Shown piece by piece: positions 10,254 to 21,800 of a DNA stretch of 64,000 bases (positions are counted from its first letter, which is position 1; the number at the start of each line of letters is the position of its first letter). The translations under genes were made by a program, and so were the position numbers. This DNA is from Zelonia costaricensis (taxonomy: Eukaryota > Euglenozoa > Kinetoplastea > Trypanosomatida > Trypanosomatidae). The notes under the pieces were generated by a model. The model searched no databases. It saw only the letters and a program-made list of their open reading frames with translations, and was not told the origin of the DNA. The DNA lies in contig JASAOO010003550.1 of assembly GCA_030849075.1 (NCBI GenBank), forward strand, positions 60,289-124,288, given 5' to 3'.

Positions 10254-11621
10254 ATGCACCGCACGCGCTTTTCGAATAGCGTGCCCTCTACCCTCGCCTC
10301 GTCCGTGTCCATGTCCGCGGAGGAGGACGGCGGGGTGCACTCGATGTCGACGGAAGCCTCAACTGCGGCGGCCCCACGTCGCGCAAAGCAGCTGCGGCAC
10401 GTCGCCTTCGTCCTCGAGCACGAGGCCGACGACCTCGACGAGGCGGAGGCGCCGCGAGCGCCGCGGGTGGTGCGTGGCGGCGGCGGGGCCCCTGCAGGCA
10501 TCCGCACGGTGGAGGATCCGTCGCCGTCGTGGAGCGGCCGCGCTGAGGCGGATGCGTTGCGGCAGCGCGCACTGCAGTGCGGCGAGGACTTTGCGCGCGT
10601 GGCGAGCGGCCTCGGCTACGAGGTGGTGGCGCACACCCCGACCGCTTTCCTGAAGGGCGGCCCCGCGACAACAACTGAGACGGCGGCGGCGGCAAAGCCT
10701 GACGGTCTGTCGGCCAGCGGGTTTGTCGCCGCGGCGGCGCTCTGCGCAACGGGGGAGAAGTCGAGCCACACCGCCGCCTTGCGCAGCTCTCTCACAGCGG
10801 CCCTGAGTGGGGCGGCTCTTATCACCCTCGCAAAGCCCCGCACCACTGCACTCTTCCCGCGCGACCAGCGCGAGGCGGACAGCTGCAGTAGCAGCCGGTC
10901 GAGCTCCCCCGGATCGGAGGCGCAGGTGGGCACAGTGCCGGTGCTTAGCCCGCTTCTGGAGGGCAGCGAGGTCGACCAGCGCCGCGTCTCGGATGAGCTC
11001 GCACTGCCCCCATCCGAGGCCGTGTCGTTTCTCCCTGCGCCGACGTACCGCTTCCCGGCGGCTCTGAGCGTGGCACATCCGGGAGAGGGCGACGCGCCGA
11101 GCCGGTCGGCGGTTCCTGTTTTTGGCTCTGCACCCCATGCGAGCACGTCGCCGCGGCCAGGCCCGCACTCTTCGCTCAGCACCAGTGCACACCCCGAAGC
11201 CGGCGCGAACGCGCCACCGCCTGCTGCGCTGAACAGGACGTCGCGGCGGCCGAGCCAGTCGACGCCGACGACCATGCGGCCCACCATCTCTGGCGAGTCG
11301 CCGTCACCGCGACCGGCGCTGACGCAGCGCACGGCACACAGCGTACGAACACCGCTGCTGGTGGCCCCTGGGCCGCTCAGCAACAGCGTTGCCTTCCGGC
11401 TATCGATGCTGGACGTCACGTCGTCGCGGGCCACGAGCAACGCGAACACCTCCGTCAGCACCGAGGATCTCAACGGGCAGGAAGTGCCCAATGCGATGGG
11501 CGGCTCGCAAACCGCGAACAACCGCTTTTTCACCCCCTCCACGGACGCGTTGAATGTGCCAGCCGTGCGCATTGCCGACGACGAGGACTGGCCGCGCAGT
11601 GTCGGGCGCTCTATTCAGTGA
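10254..11621 (+). CDS. Hypothetical Ser/Ala/Pro-rich protein
   Basis: A 455-residue protein with no recognised domain. The frame is open further upstream, but that part crosses a CA repeat and polypyrimidine sequence. The ATG at 10254 (MHRTRFSNSVPSTLASSVSM) is the first in-frame ATG after it and begins the typical G/C-ending codons. Residues about 45-60 carry an acidic stretch (LEHEADDLDEAEAPRAPR). Residues about 95-185 are the most likely folded part (ADALRQRALQCGEDFARVAS, then an Ala-rich helix-like run). The C-terminal half is Ser/Thr/Pro-rich with many SP and TP sites and is probably disordered and phosphorylated. It ends in VRIADDEDWPRSVGRSIQ. Function is unknown. Confidence 0.8.
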   Translation: MHRTRFSNSVPSTLASSVSMSAEEDGGVHSMSTEASTAAAPRRAKQLRHVAFVLEHEADDLDEAEAPRAPRVVRGGGGAPAGIRTVEDPSPSWSGRAEADALRQRALQCGEDFARVASGLGYEVVAHTPTAFLKGGPATTTETAAAAKPDGLSASGFVAAAALCATGEKSSHTAALRSSLTAALSGAALITLAKPRTTALFPRDQREADSCSSSRSSSPGSEAQVGTVPVLSPLLEGSEVDQRRVSDELALPPSEAVSFLPAPTYRFPAALSVAHPGEGDAPSRSAVPVFGSAPHASTSPRPGPHSSLSTSAHPEAGANAPPPAALNRTSRRPSQSTPTTMRPTISGESPSPRPALTQRTAHSVRTPLLVAPGPLSNSVAFRLSMLDVTSSRATSNANTSVSTEDLNGQEVPNAMGGSQTANNRFFTPSTDALNVPAVRIADDEDWPRSVGRSIQ

Positions 11622-12200
11622 CGTCGCAGTCCCAGCAGCAGTAGAGGTCGCGTACGCTGCACGACAGGGAGGAGGAGCAGCGGACTGGAAAGATGCAAAA
11701 GGCAGCGTTTTTTTTCGTGTTCTCGTGCAACTTTCCGTACAAGCGAGGAAAAGGACGCACCCTATGACGAATGGGGCTCTGTGCCGGACCTGGCGTGAGA
11801 GGGCGATATAGTCTGCTTTTTCTCCTCCTTAGTCTCCCCTCCCTCGTGCAACGGGCTGGGGGGTGCGGCGCCGAGATGGTCGGTCGCTCATCAGGGGCGC
11901 CGTTGAGGTCCTCCGCACCTCTGCGCTTCCGCTCTCCTTCCCTCCCTTGACACCCTCCGAGGAGCACCGTTTCCGTCTTTCTGTCTCTCGGCTCCTGACG
12001 TCTTCCTTTGCGAGAATTGTCGTCTCATTGTTTTGTCTGTTCTTTTCTTTTTCTGTACACTTTTGGATGCGTAGGAGCTTCACCTTTTTCCCTCGTCTCT
12101 CTTCTTTCTGTGCTTCTTTGCTTTATCTGCCGCGTCTCCATTCACACGTAGTGGAGTGTGTTTTCTTGTGCGCGTGGCAGCTCTGTTCTCCGTGCGTCCT

Positions 12201-12240
12201 TTTGTTTGTTTGTTTGTTTGTTTGTGTGTGTATGTATGTA
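12201..12240 (+). repeat. TTTG tetranucleotide repeat
   Basis: Six TTTG units (12201-12224) run into TG and TATG repeats. It lies in the spacer downstream of the 10254 gene. Confidence 0.85.
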
Positions 12241-15131
12241 AGTGCGTGTGTGTGCGTGTGAGTTGAGATTGAATTCTTGTCTCAACTTTTGTGTCCTTTA
12301 CCTGTTGAAGTAGTTTTCTCTTTCTTTGTGTCCGACTCGCTTCCGGCTGCACCTGTGAACCTGGGGATGCTTCAGTTCCGACCTGAACGCACCTGCCGTC
12401 ATTTTTGTGCTTTGTTGCGTTGCGTGTGTATGGCTTCTCGTGCGTGAACCTTGCTGTCCTCTCCCAGTCGTCTGAGGAGTTTTCTTTCTCGTCTGTTTCT
12501 TTCAACCTCTCTCTGTATGCACCCACTCGTGATGTGCTGCGTCGCCTTCGCCACTTCTGTGTTCGCGTTTTCGCTTGCTCTTCCTTTAGTTCAGCTCCCT
12601 CTCAGCCTTCCTCCTGACACCTTCCCCGTTCGTGCCTGCCTCTCGTCCCCCCTCTTCCTTTTTCCCCTTCCCTTTTTTCCCTGCCTCGCTGCTGGGCGCT
12701 CCTCCTTCTGTTATCCGCGCTCCCCTCCTCGTGCCTCTGCACAGAGGCTCGTGCGCCCCTTTTCGTGAAACGTGTGTGAATGCAATTTGCGATGCGAGCA
12801 CTCGGTGCAGTGCCTCGGACCACTTTTCACGTGTTACACACGCCCGCGTCTCCTTTCGCATGTGCGCATGATTGCAGACGACCCTCGGTGAGGCCCAGTC
12901 CCCCTCCGTACCCTTGTCTCTCCCTCCCTCTCTCTCGCCCCTCCCTTTCTCCCCCCGCTCCACCGGGGTCCTCTTCACGACAGACGTGCTGTGTTTTTTT
13001 GTGCTGTGCGCGTGCGCTTGTGATGGATGCTGTTGCTGCTGCTGCTTTTCCTGACAAACAAAGAAAAAACAGGGGTTTTCTCGATGTGCCACTGCGACTA
13101 TACCAAAGCCCCCCCGCCTGTGCCAAGAGAGGTACCTCGGCACGGGGGTCCGCGAAGGCAAATTATGCGGAGCACAGCTGTCAAAGAAGGAAGGTGCCTC
13201 CCTTTGCCTTTGCTTTCCTGGCACCATCAACAAGCACACCCGTTGCGCCCACAAAAAAGAGAAGACAAAAGGTCTTTGAGAGAATTGTGTGCGGGGCTGG
13301 TGACCGTTTTTTTTTTTTTTTCGTTGCCACTTGCCGCTGCTTTTCACGACGAGGCAGCTTTATCCCTCTGTTATCAAGCTCCCTCTTTCTCCGCTTTCGG
13401 CGCCTATCACGAACAGGTGCGCCTGTGCTGTGACGCCTTGCGTCTCAGACGGCGCTCACCATTCCCCACGGCCCCCCGCGTAAGAAAAAAAGGGAAGGTA
13501 AGGGCACCTTGAAGACTCCATAAGACTCATGGCACTTGCACAGACACACAAAGACAACGCAGCAGGCGAAGGGGAAGGAGCAGTTTGTGCTGTTGTGGAG
13601 GCGCTTCACGCTGACTCGCGGCGTCGGCCCCGCTCCTTCCTTTTCTGTGCTTCGTGTTATTCGCGTAGGCCTCCCCCCCGCCTCCGCCTTCCACCCCTGC
13701 GAGGGCGTTGCCGCTCCCCCCTCGTCGCAACTCTCCTCCCTCTTCCCAATCTACCCCACTTTTTTAAAAATGCACTTTCCGACTGTGCTAGTTTCCCGTG
13801 TAGGCTGCGGCACCTGTCAGCGCTGTTTTCCACCTTTCTTTCCTACCTTCGCTGTCCTCAGTTCTTCGTTTCCTGCGCGGCTTCTGTCTTTCTTCACTGT
13901 ATTGGACCGGTCTACTGCTGTGTGCCGCGCGTGCCTTCTTCGAGTGGGAGAGATGCGTGGGAGCGGTGCTTTCATGCGGCTTTCGTGGGTGGAGAGGGTA
14001 TGCGTGCGTGCAACACTCTATCTCTTCTCAGCCCGCTTCGGTTCCTTGTTGATTTCCCAGGTGGCGGGCCTCCGCCGTACTGCGTGTACGTGTTCGTGAC
14101 TGTGTGTCTTTCTCCGAAAACGCTGCCAGCTCTTTCTCTTTGTCGGTGCCCCGGCATGCGCCACCCCTCCCCCATTCCCCTCGTTGCGCACTCTCGCACT
14201 CCCCGCGCACGTGTGTGTGTGTGCTTCGTCCTTCTTTTCAATCGCAAGACGCCGTCTCTGACGTTCTGTCTGTGTGCCGCTATCACAAGACAGTCGTCTT
14301 GCCTTCCTCCTTTGTGGTGTACCCTTCCCTTTTCTTTCTGTCTTCTGGCTCTCTCGCTCTTGCCCGAGGCTTGTGCACCCCGCTATTTTCCCTTTGTCCT
14401 GCTGCTCCCCGAGCTGTCGGTAGCTGTACAGTATCCGCCTTCTTCCGTATTGCACACCGTGGACCCTCTTCTCCTTCCCCCGCCGTCGCGTGTTTTCGCG
14501 TGCATTGAGTCAGGCTGTCGTCGCCATTGGGGTGTCGTGATGCGAACGCCGTCTTGGCGGCAAGGGAAGGGAGAATAGGACGTGGGGAAGCGAAGAGGTG
14601 GCGCCGCGACAGCCCACACAGGTAGAGGTGAGGGCTCATCGCGGTTCTCGAACGCGCACCAATGAAAAAGAAAACAGAATGACTCAAAACCACTACAAAA
14701 AAAAAAGCATAGCGGACGCTTTGTGCTGGCGCTCCGCGGGTGGATTCAAGATACCCACATTTCCTTACCACGTATTTTTTTGTGTCGTCTCTTGTTCACT
14801 TCCTCTGTTGCTGTGCTGCGCTTGCTTCACGTTTTTCTCCCCCTTTTTGTTGCCGCTCTTCGCTTTCGTTTTCTTCGTGCTTTTTTTTTTCTTCTGTGTG
14901 TGGCGGATGTTTGTGTTCTTTTTCTGTCCCTATTCCGGTCGATCTACCCTCTCGAGCAACCCCCTCGCAGTTCCTCCGAGTTTGTGCGGAGTCACCAGGC
15001 GAGAACGACGCGACGACGCGCGGGGAAAACCGGCGTCCCGGCGGCCCGCCTTGTCCCTTCCACAACTCCTCCCTCCGTCAGCAGCCTGTCACGACTCTCG
15101 TGGCTTGGTCGAAAAGCAGACAAACCATTGT

Positions 15132-15155
15132 CACACACACACACACACACACACA
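15132..15155 (+). repeat. CA microsatellite
   Basis: A pure CA run of 12 units in the long spacer, followed by an A/AAC-rich stretch. No gene starts nearby. Confidence 0.85.
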
Positions 15156-16469
15156 GAAAAAGCAACAACAACAGCGTTGATGCTGGAGAGAGCCGTCTGT
15201 GGGGTTGGGGAGCAGTAGCTTCGCAATGTCTTATCTTTTACTCGCACTCGAGGGGGACCTCCTTTCTTCGTCTCTTATCGCGCCAGGGCTACGCGTCCCA
15301 CTCAATCACTTTTTCCCTCAACTTGACCCGAACCTTGCCACGGCGCCGGCACGCGCGTTTGACGAGCGCGGTGTGCAAGCATTGGCTTCACAGGTGCGAT
15401 GGGACCACAGCAGTGCTTCCATTTCGCGTTTTGTTTCTCATCTCGTTTGCGCTGTTGGTGGCACAGCGGTCCCCACGCCCGCCACTTTCCTCTTCCATCT
15501 CCGCGAATCTCCCTCCCCTCGCCCTCCCCGCAAGAAGGGCAGTTTGCTTGTGGGCCTACTTTGTTCTTTGCCCTTTGTTTTTTCAGCTTTCCTTCACTCT
15601 CACTTCTTCTTGCTTTCCTTCGTCTTGCTCCTCCTCGTTCTCATTACTCGCCCTCCCCGTCACTCCCTCTCACGTCCCCCCCCCCCTCTCCATCGACCCA
15701 CCCCCTCATTTGTGCTTCTCTTCCTCCCTCGTCTCCGCACTTGTTTTTGCGTTAGCCTTCACCTTCTCCAGCTGTCATGCGCGGTTGTTGTCTTCGCCCC
15801 TGCGGGCGTGTGTTTGTGCTCTCCCATGCGCCAAGAGACGCACGGTGGTTACCGACTCGTGTGTCTGGGTACCAGCACGCACCAGCTGCGTCCTCCGCCA
15901 CCCCCTCCTCTCCCATGCGCCGACCGCGCCGTCTCCATCACCGTCTCCCCCTTTCCGCCCGCTCCCCTGAGTGCGTTGAACGTGGATCACCCCCCTTGCG
16001 CTTCACCTTTCGGTGTTTTGCGCCTCCTCTTACATTTCTGCTACTCCGCCTCATGGACCCTCCCTCTCGTTGGCGTTCTTCCTTTTGCCCCCACCCCCGC
16101 CTCCTCTGCATTGCGTGCGGCTGCGCCAGGCGTGCTGGTGTATCGCAGTAGGTGCTCTGTACACCTCTTTCTGTTTCCCTTGAGCAGATTGAATCAGGAT
16201 TTGCCATGCCGCCGCTCACAGAGGACGTTCACCTTCACCCCGTTGTCTTTTTTCCCTTTAACTTCTTTCACCCCCTCACTATGCCACCGTCTTGTTTCCT
16301 CTATTGAACCAATCTATCTGTCTTTGCTTGTCAGCATTTCCGGCTTTCCTTCTCTTCTGGCTATATGTGATTTAGAGCGACTCCCTCTCTCTGTATGTTG
16401 CTTCACGTAAACGTATATCCGATATAGGTACACTCGAGTGTCTTGCTGAGTTCAAGCCGAATGATCCTG

Positions 16470-16470
16470 C

Positions 16471-16501
<31 letters not shown>

Positions 16502-16540
16502 TTCAACGCCGGCCCTCTATACCAAAAAAAAAAAAAAAAC
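16470..16540 (+). repeat. TG microsatellite followed by an A16 run
   Basis: A TG run of 13-14 units (16471-16497) is followed 26 bases later by a run of 16 A (16524-16539) in the middle of the 7.3 kb spacer. An A run at the edge of a mixed-composition segment could mark the 3' end of an old retroposon, but no other part of one was recognised. Confidence 0.8.
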
Positions 16541-18536
16541 AACACATTACCCAAGAAATATGGAAAACGATGAGATTGACGTTGGGCCGATTTCTTTGCC
16601 AAAGCTCCCTTTTCCCGTCGAATGCGTGCATGCGATGGTGTGTGTGAGTAGCAATAATTGTATCGGTGCCCCTCTGCTGCCCATCGAGTGGCGCGACCGC
16701 GGCGTCACACACCACCACTCAGACAAGCCAAACGTCTTGTTGCTTCCCTCTTTCTTTCCCTCTACTCTCTCCCCCGCCTCGCTGCATGCGGCAACGTGCC
16801 TGCTCTCTTGCGTGCTCCTTCTTTGATCTCAGTCTTTTGTTTGTCTTGTGTAGTCTCCCTGCTTGCTCCACCACCCGGCTGCCCCTCTCTCCCCGTCATT
16901 GTGTGTCTCTAATGCTGAGAGGCTCTTGTCTTCGTATTTGTCGCTCGCCCTTGAACCAATCTCCTCACGTCCCCCCTTTTCCGTTTCTGTGCTACTCTTC
17001 TTTCAGGATTGCTTTGGTGTCACTCCACTCACGCCTCACAGCATCCCCTCCTGTCCCTTCGGCCTGTGGCCGCTTTATGCCGTGGTGGGGCTGGTGCGTG
17101 CGTGTGCGTGGACGTGTGTATGTCTCTCTGTATGTGTCTGTGTGTGTGCAGGCGCGCATGGGTGTACGATAGCCTGTCTGTTTGTATGGTATCGACCGGC
17201 GGTGCAAAGCCGTGTTTCTCTCAGCGCAGCGTTCTGCTCTGGGCGAACTCAGCTCCGCTACAGAAAAGCAGAACGTGAAAAACGAAAACGGAGAAGAGAA
17301 AAAAGAGCTCGCCGATGATCGGCGAAGGGGTGTGTGCCGTGAGGCTAGTGTGCGCTTCTTGCCCCGCACACGCGTGCACGTGCTTGAGCACAACAAGAAG
17401 GAGATGACGAGGGGGCTCCTGCGCGGCACTCCGTTCCAGTGCTTGCTAGGGAGCTCTGCTATCAAGTCCCGCGTGAGCCCTTCTCCGAAGGCCACGTGAG
17501 CTTTGTGAGTAAAGAGGCAAGACGAGGGTGGGGGGAGGTCTGAGAGGCGCCAGTCTTCGCTGTCCCTTCCACGCTTCTCCGTGGACCCCAAACATGGAGT
17601 GCGGCGAGCAAACCATGCTTGCCCCCTTCCTCCCTTCCTGCAAGGAGGGGAGAGGACGGAGACGTGGCTCTGCTGCGCTGCGCGCACATCCACTCACACC
17701 TCCACCGTGTCCCTTGCCCTGGGCTTCTTTGCTAACCGCTCCTCTGACACTGCCGACTCTCTCTCCCCCTTCTTGCCGCCTCTCCCGGCGCGCCAAATCT
17801 CAAATGACACGCGTGGTGATGAAGTCAGCGCACGGGCTCACGCGCCACGCGGCTGCTCCACTTCTTTGCTTTCTTTCCGGCTCAAGACGGGCGTCACCGC
17901 TGGTGCAGCTGGTGTAGCGTGCTCTCTTTCTCTCCGTCTGTGACGAGGCGCACTTCTATTTCCACGTCACACAGAAAGACGCGCAAGCCCGAAGAAGCGC
18001 GCGCACACATACACACGCACTCACTCACTCACCTAGAAGAAGAAATATATACGGACACGCAGTGGCGGCAGTGAGTGGAGTGTGGCGTGCGGGCGTTTTT
18101 TTTTTTTCGACTTCGCGAAGACGCTCTTGTGCTACTCGCCCTCGCTTCCACTCGCGCACAACTCGTCCGTCTCTTTCCCGCCATTCGTGAGGCAAAACGC
18201 AGAGCATCGCTGCTTTCGTTCGATTGGTTTATCATTCACCCCGCACCCCCCCCCCCACACACCATAGACAAACCTCCGTTCCCCCATCATCATCCCGCCT
18301 GCTACCTGCCGGAGTCCGTTCCGCAGGCACAGCTAGACCACCCTCGCGCAGCGATACTGGCGCGACTCCCCTTTGTGTTTGTATACGCCTCCCGTCATCC
18401 GGCGCCCCCCCCCCGTCTCCCACTCGACTTCGGTCCGCTTGTTTTGTTTTTCTTTCGTTTCTTTTCATCCTGCGTCGGGGCACCAAAGGGCCCCTTCCAC
18501 ACACGGAGTGACGTGCAGACCCATTGCCTGCTCAGT

Positions 18537-18594
18537 CCCCCCTCCCTCCCCCAATCCCCTCGTGCCGCTTCACCGTGTTTACCCGGCTCGACAG
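18537..18594 (+). promoter_or_regulatory. Candidate trans-splice acceptor for the kinesin gene
   Basis: A C/T-rich tract at 18535-18590 is followed by CAG at 18592-18594, about 285 bases before the kinesin ATG. Alternative acceptors exist in the following 280 bases. Confidence 0.3.
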
Positions 18595-18878
18595 AAGAAC
18601 GGAGGTAGTGACGCTGCGCCTCGGCACCCGCGCTCCGTGATACTTTCGTTACCCGAACAGCTAGATCCTCCCCCTCGGTGACTCATAAAAGAAGAAAACG
18701 ACACAGAGGTGTCCAGCAGCGTGCCGGAGCGTGACCTGTGTGCCCCTGCGTCTCGAGTGCAACTGTCCGTGGAGGGAAGGTGCCCGCAGGAGCTGACACG
18801 GCTGCCCCTCTCAGGCCTCATCAAACAGGCACACAAGCAGTCTCACTCACCGCCAGTTGCCGTGCCTGGCAACTCGCA

Positions 18879-21800
18879 ATGATGCTCCCACGCGAGATCA
18901 ACCGCCCGCGCCACATGAGCTCGGGCGGCTTCTCGTCTGGGCAGCCGCGCCGGCCCGTCGGCCCACACACCAACCGGCCTGTCTCCGCCGCCACTCCCCT
19001 CAGCCCGCTCTCGCAGAATCTGCTAACCATTCGCAGACCCGCCAGCGGCCAGGGACGCAGCGGCACCTCCTCGGCGTCGGCGTCGCGGCCGAGCTGCAGC
19101 GTCTCGGGCAGCTTCCAGCCCGCCCCCACCACCCCCGGCGCGCACGACGAAAAGGTGCGCGTGGCGGTGCGCTGCCGCCCACCGAACCCGACGCAAGGCG
19201 AGCACTGCGACGACGTCATTGTCAGCATGAACCCGACCGGGAACGAGGTTTTCCTGCTGGACCAGGAGGCGACGCCGTGGCGCGTTGACACGCCGCTCTG
19301 GTCGTGCGCCCGTCTCGCGCGCGACGGCACCCCGTCAGCATCGCAGGCGGACGTGTACAATCAGCTGGGTCGGCCGCTCCTCTTGCACGCACTGGAGGGC
19401 TACAACAGCACCCTCATGGCCTACGGGCAGACGGGCAGCGGCAAGACGTACACAATGATGGGCGACACCCGCGACGGCGACGGCGACGAGGACGCCGGCG
19501 TCATTCCGCGGCTCTGCCGCGACCTCTTCCAAGAGCTGAACTGCCGCACCATTGTCGCCCCCACCGGGGAGCGGCTCAGCTGGGAGGTGCATGTCCGTTA
19601 TGTGGAGGTGTACTGCGAGAAGATCAGCGACCTGCTCAACTGCGGCGCCTCGGTGAGTGTCCGCGAGGAGATCACGCCGCAGAGCGCCAACTTCGTCCTC
19701 GTCGGAGCGCGCCGTGTGAAGGTGACGACAACGGATGATCTGCTGCAGGCGCTCGCCGTCGGCAACCGCTGGCGACGCACCGCGGCGACGAAGCTCAACG
19801 ACCGCAGCAGCCGCAGCCACGCCATCTTTGTGATTGACCTGACCGAGGTGCTGTCGTTTGCGGAGCCGGACGGCACGGTGGTGAGTGCGCCGAGCAAGAG
19901 CCTCAGCATCCGCCTCGTCGACCTCGCCGGCAGCGAGCGGGTGAGCGAGACGGGGGTGCAGGGCCAGCAGCTGAAGGAGGTGAAGGACATCAATCTGTCG
20001 CTCTTCACCCTGGGCTGCGTGATCGAGTGCCTCTCCGACCCGAAGCGCCGCGGCATCAAGCCGCCGTACAGGGACAGCGTCCTCACCAAGCTGCTGCGCG
20101 ACGCCTTCGGTGGAAACAGCAAGACCACGATGGTCTGCACGATTAGCCCCTGCGAGGCGCACCGGGGGCAGACGGTGCAGACGCTGCACTACGCCGCCAA
20201 GGCCCGCCACGTGCTCAACAAGCCGCGCGTGAAGGAGGACCCGTCCGCCATGGAGCTGCGCCGCGCCAACGAGGAGCTCATCGCGCTGCGCCTGCAGCTG
20301 GAGGAGGCGCAGCGCAACGGCAACCACTACGGCTCCATCGAGGCGGAGCTCCAGGAGGCGAATGAGCGGCTGCGGCGCGAGCAGAGGGACGCGAAGCTAC
20401 GTCGACAGGTGATGGAGCGGCGCGAGGCGGAGTTGGCGGCGCGACTGCGCGAGTTGGAGGATCAGCGCGAGGCGTACGAGGCGCAGATGTTGGCTCTGGA
20501 GGCCGAGGCGGAGCGCACGCGAGTCCAGCAGGAGAAGCGTGAGCGCGACCTGCGCCGCGCCCACGAGCAGGCCGCCGACTACGCCCGCGACCGCCTCAAG
20601 GAGATGGAGGAGCAGCGCGTGCAGTCGGAGGTGGCGCTGCGCAACAAGGAGGAGGAGCTGCAGCGGCGGCAGCGCGCCATCGAGGAGAAGCTGAAGACCG
20701 CCGAGACGCAGGCGCGGGCCCGCATCGACGAGCTGCAGCGGCAGCAGCGGGACACGGAGAAGGCGCTTCAGGAGAAGGAGCGGCTCGCCTCGATGCGGGA
20801 GCGCGAGGTGCGGCAGAAGCACGCACAGGCCGAGGACGAGCTGCGGGCGATGGAGCGGCGCACCTTCGAGATGGAGGAGGAGTGGGCGGCCAAGGTGAAG
20901 GCCCTTGAGGCGGCGGCGCGGCAGCGGGAGCAGGAGGTGGAGCAGCGCACCCGTGAGGCGCAGGGCGCCCTGTGCAAGGCCGAGGCCTCCGCTCGGCGCA
21001 AAGAGGAGGAGATGGAGCGGCAGTGGCGCGAGGCGGACCACAAGGCGCAGCTGCTCCAGTCCGAAGTGGCCGCGAAGGAGGCGGAGCTGCAGCGCCGCGT
21101 GCAGGAGGCGACGGCCAAGGCAGAGCTGCACACGGGCGAGCTTAACGAGCGCCTGCGCAAGGCCGAGTACGAGCTCACCCGCCGGGTGCAGGAGTCGGCG
21201 CAGCAGCAGCTCGACCTCGACACGCTGCGCCGCGCCGCCGCGCTGCAGTCGGAGACGGCGCTGGCGAAGGAGCGGAGCGCCGACGAGGTCCTCAACGCCC
21301 GGGCCGCCGCGCTGCAGGCACTGGAGGCGCAGCTGCGGCAGCGCGAGGAGGAGCAGCGCAAGCACTTCGAGGAGGTCCTGGCCATGAAGCGGGAGGCCAA
21401 TGAGCAACGGCTGGAGCAGCAGCGCCGGCTTCAGACGGAGCACGAAGTGGCGCTGCAGGCCGTCACGGTGCGCGAGGCGGCGCTGACACAGCAGGTTGCA
21501 GAGCTGCGGCGCGAGAGCGACGAGCGGGCTGGCAAGGTGCGGGCGCAGGAGATGCAGCTGGAAAGGCAGCAGATGGAGCTGCTTGCGAGCAGGAACGAGT
21601 TCGAGGTGGCCATGCAGCACGACCGCCGCGCCGTACTGCGCTCGCGGGAGGAGATGCAGCTTGCCCAGGACCGCCGCGACACGGAGTGCAAGCTGCGGCA
21701 GGACCGCCTCAACGAGCTCGAGAGCGAGCTGCGTGCGCGGCGGCTGGAGATGGAGACGGCGCACAAGGAGCGGGAGGCGGCGCTGCGGCAGCGCGAGGCG

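Larger units (their letters stand above)
11622..18878. other. Very long intergenic region (7.3 kb), no supported gene
   Basis: This is the largest gene-free stretch. It is dominated by C/T-rich sequence on the + strand (for example 12560-12760, 12890-12970, 15480-15780) with a TTTG repeat, a CA repeat, a TG repeat, an A16 run and T runs near 13308 and 18096. Long frames at 13529-14578, 14723-15970 and 15199-16410 overlap one another, translate to Ser/Leu/Pro/Phe/Cys/Arg strings and show no coding bias. I see no tRNA-like or rRNA-like sequence. Purine-rich patches occur at 14560-14720 and 17265-17330. Untranslated regions, an undetected RNA gene or a decayed gene are all possible. Confidence 0.55.

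Noticed and set aside
13529..16410. Three + frames of 349, 415 and 403 codons in the long spacer
   Set aside because: Two of them overlap in different frames, all translate C/T-rich sequence, and none shows motifs or codon bias.
17600..17670. Possible hairpin around CCTCCCTTCCTGCAAGGAGG
   Set aside because: The pairing needs bulges and there is no context for a function.
18738..18878. Extended N-terminus for the kinesin
   Set aside because: The frame is open but begins with GTG; the first ATG is at 18879 and trypanosomatid genes use ATG.
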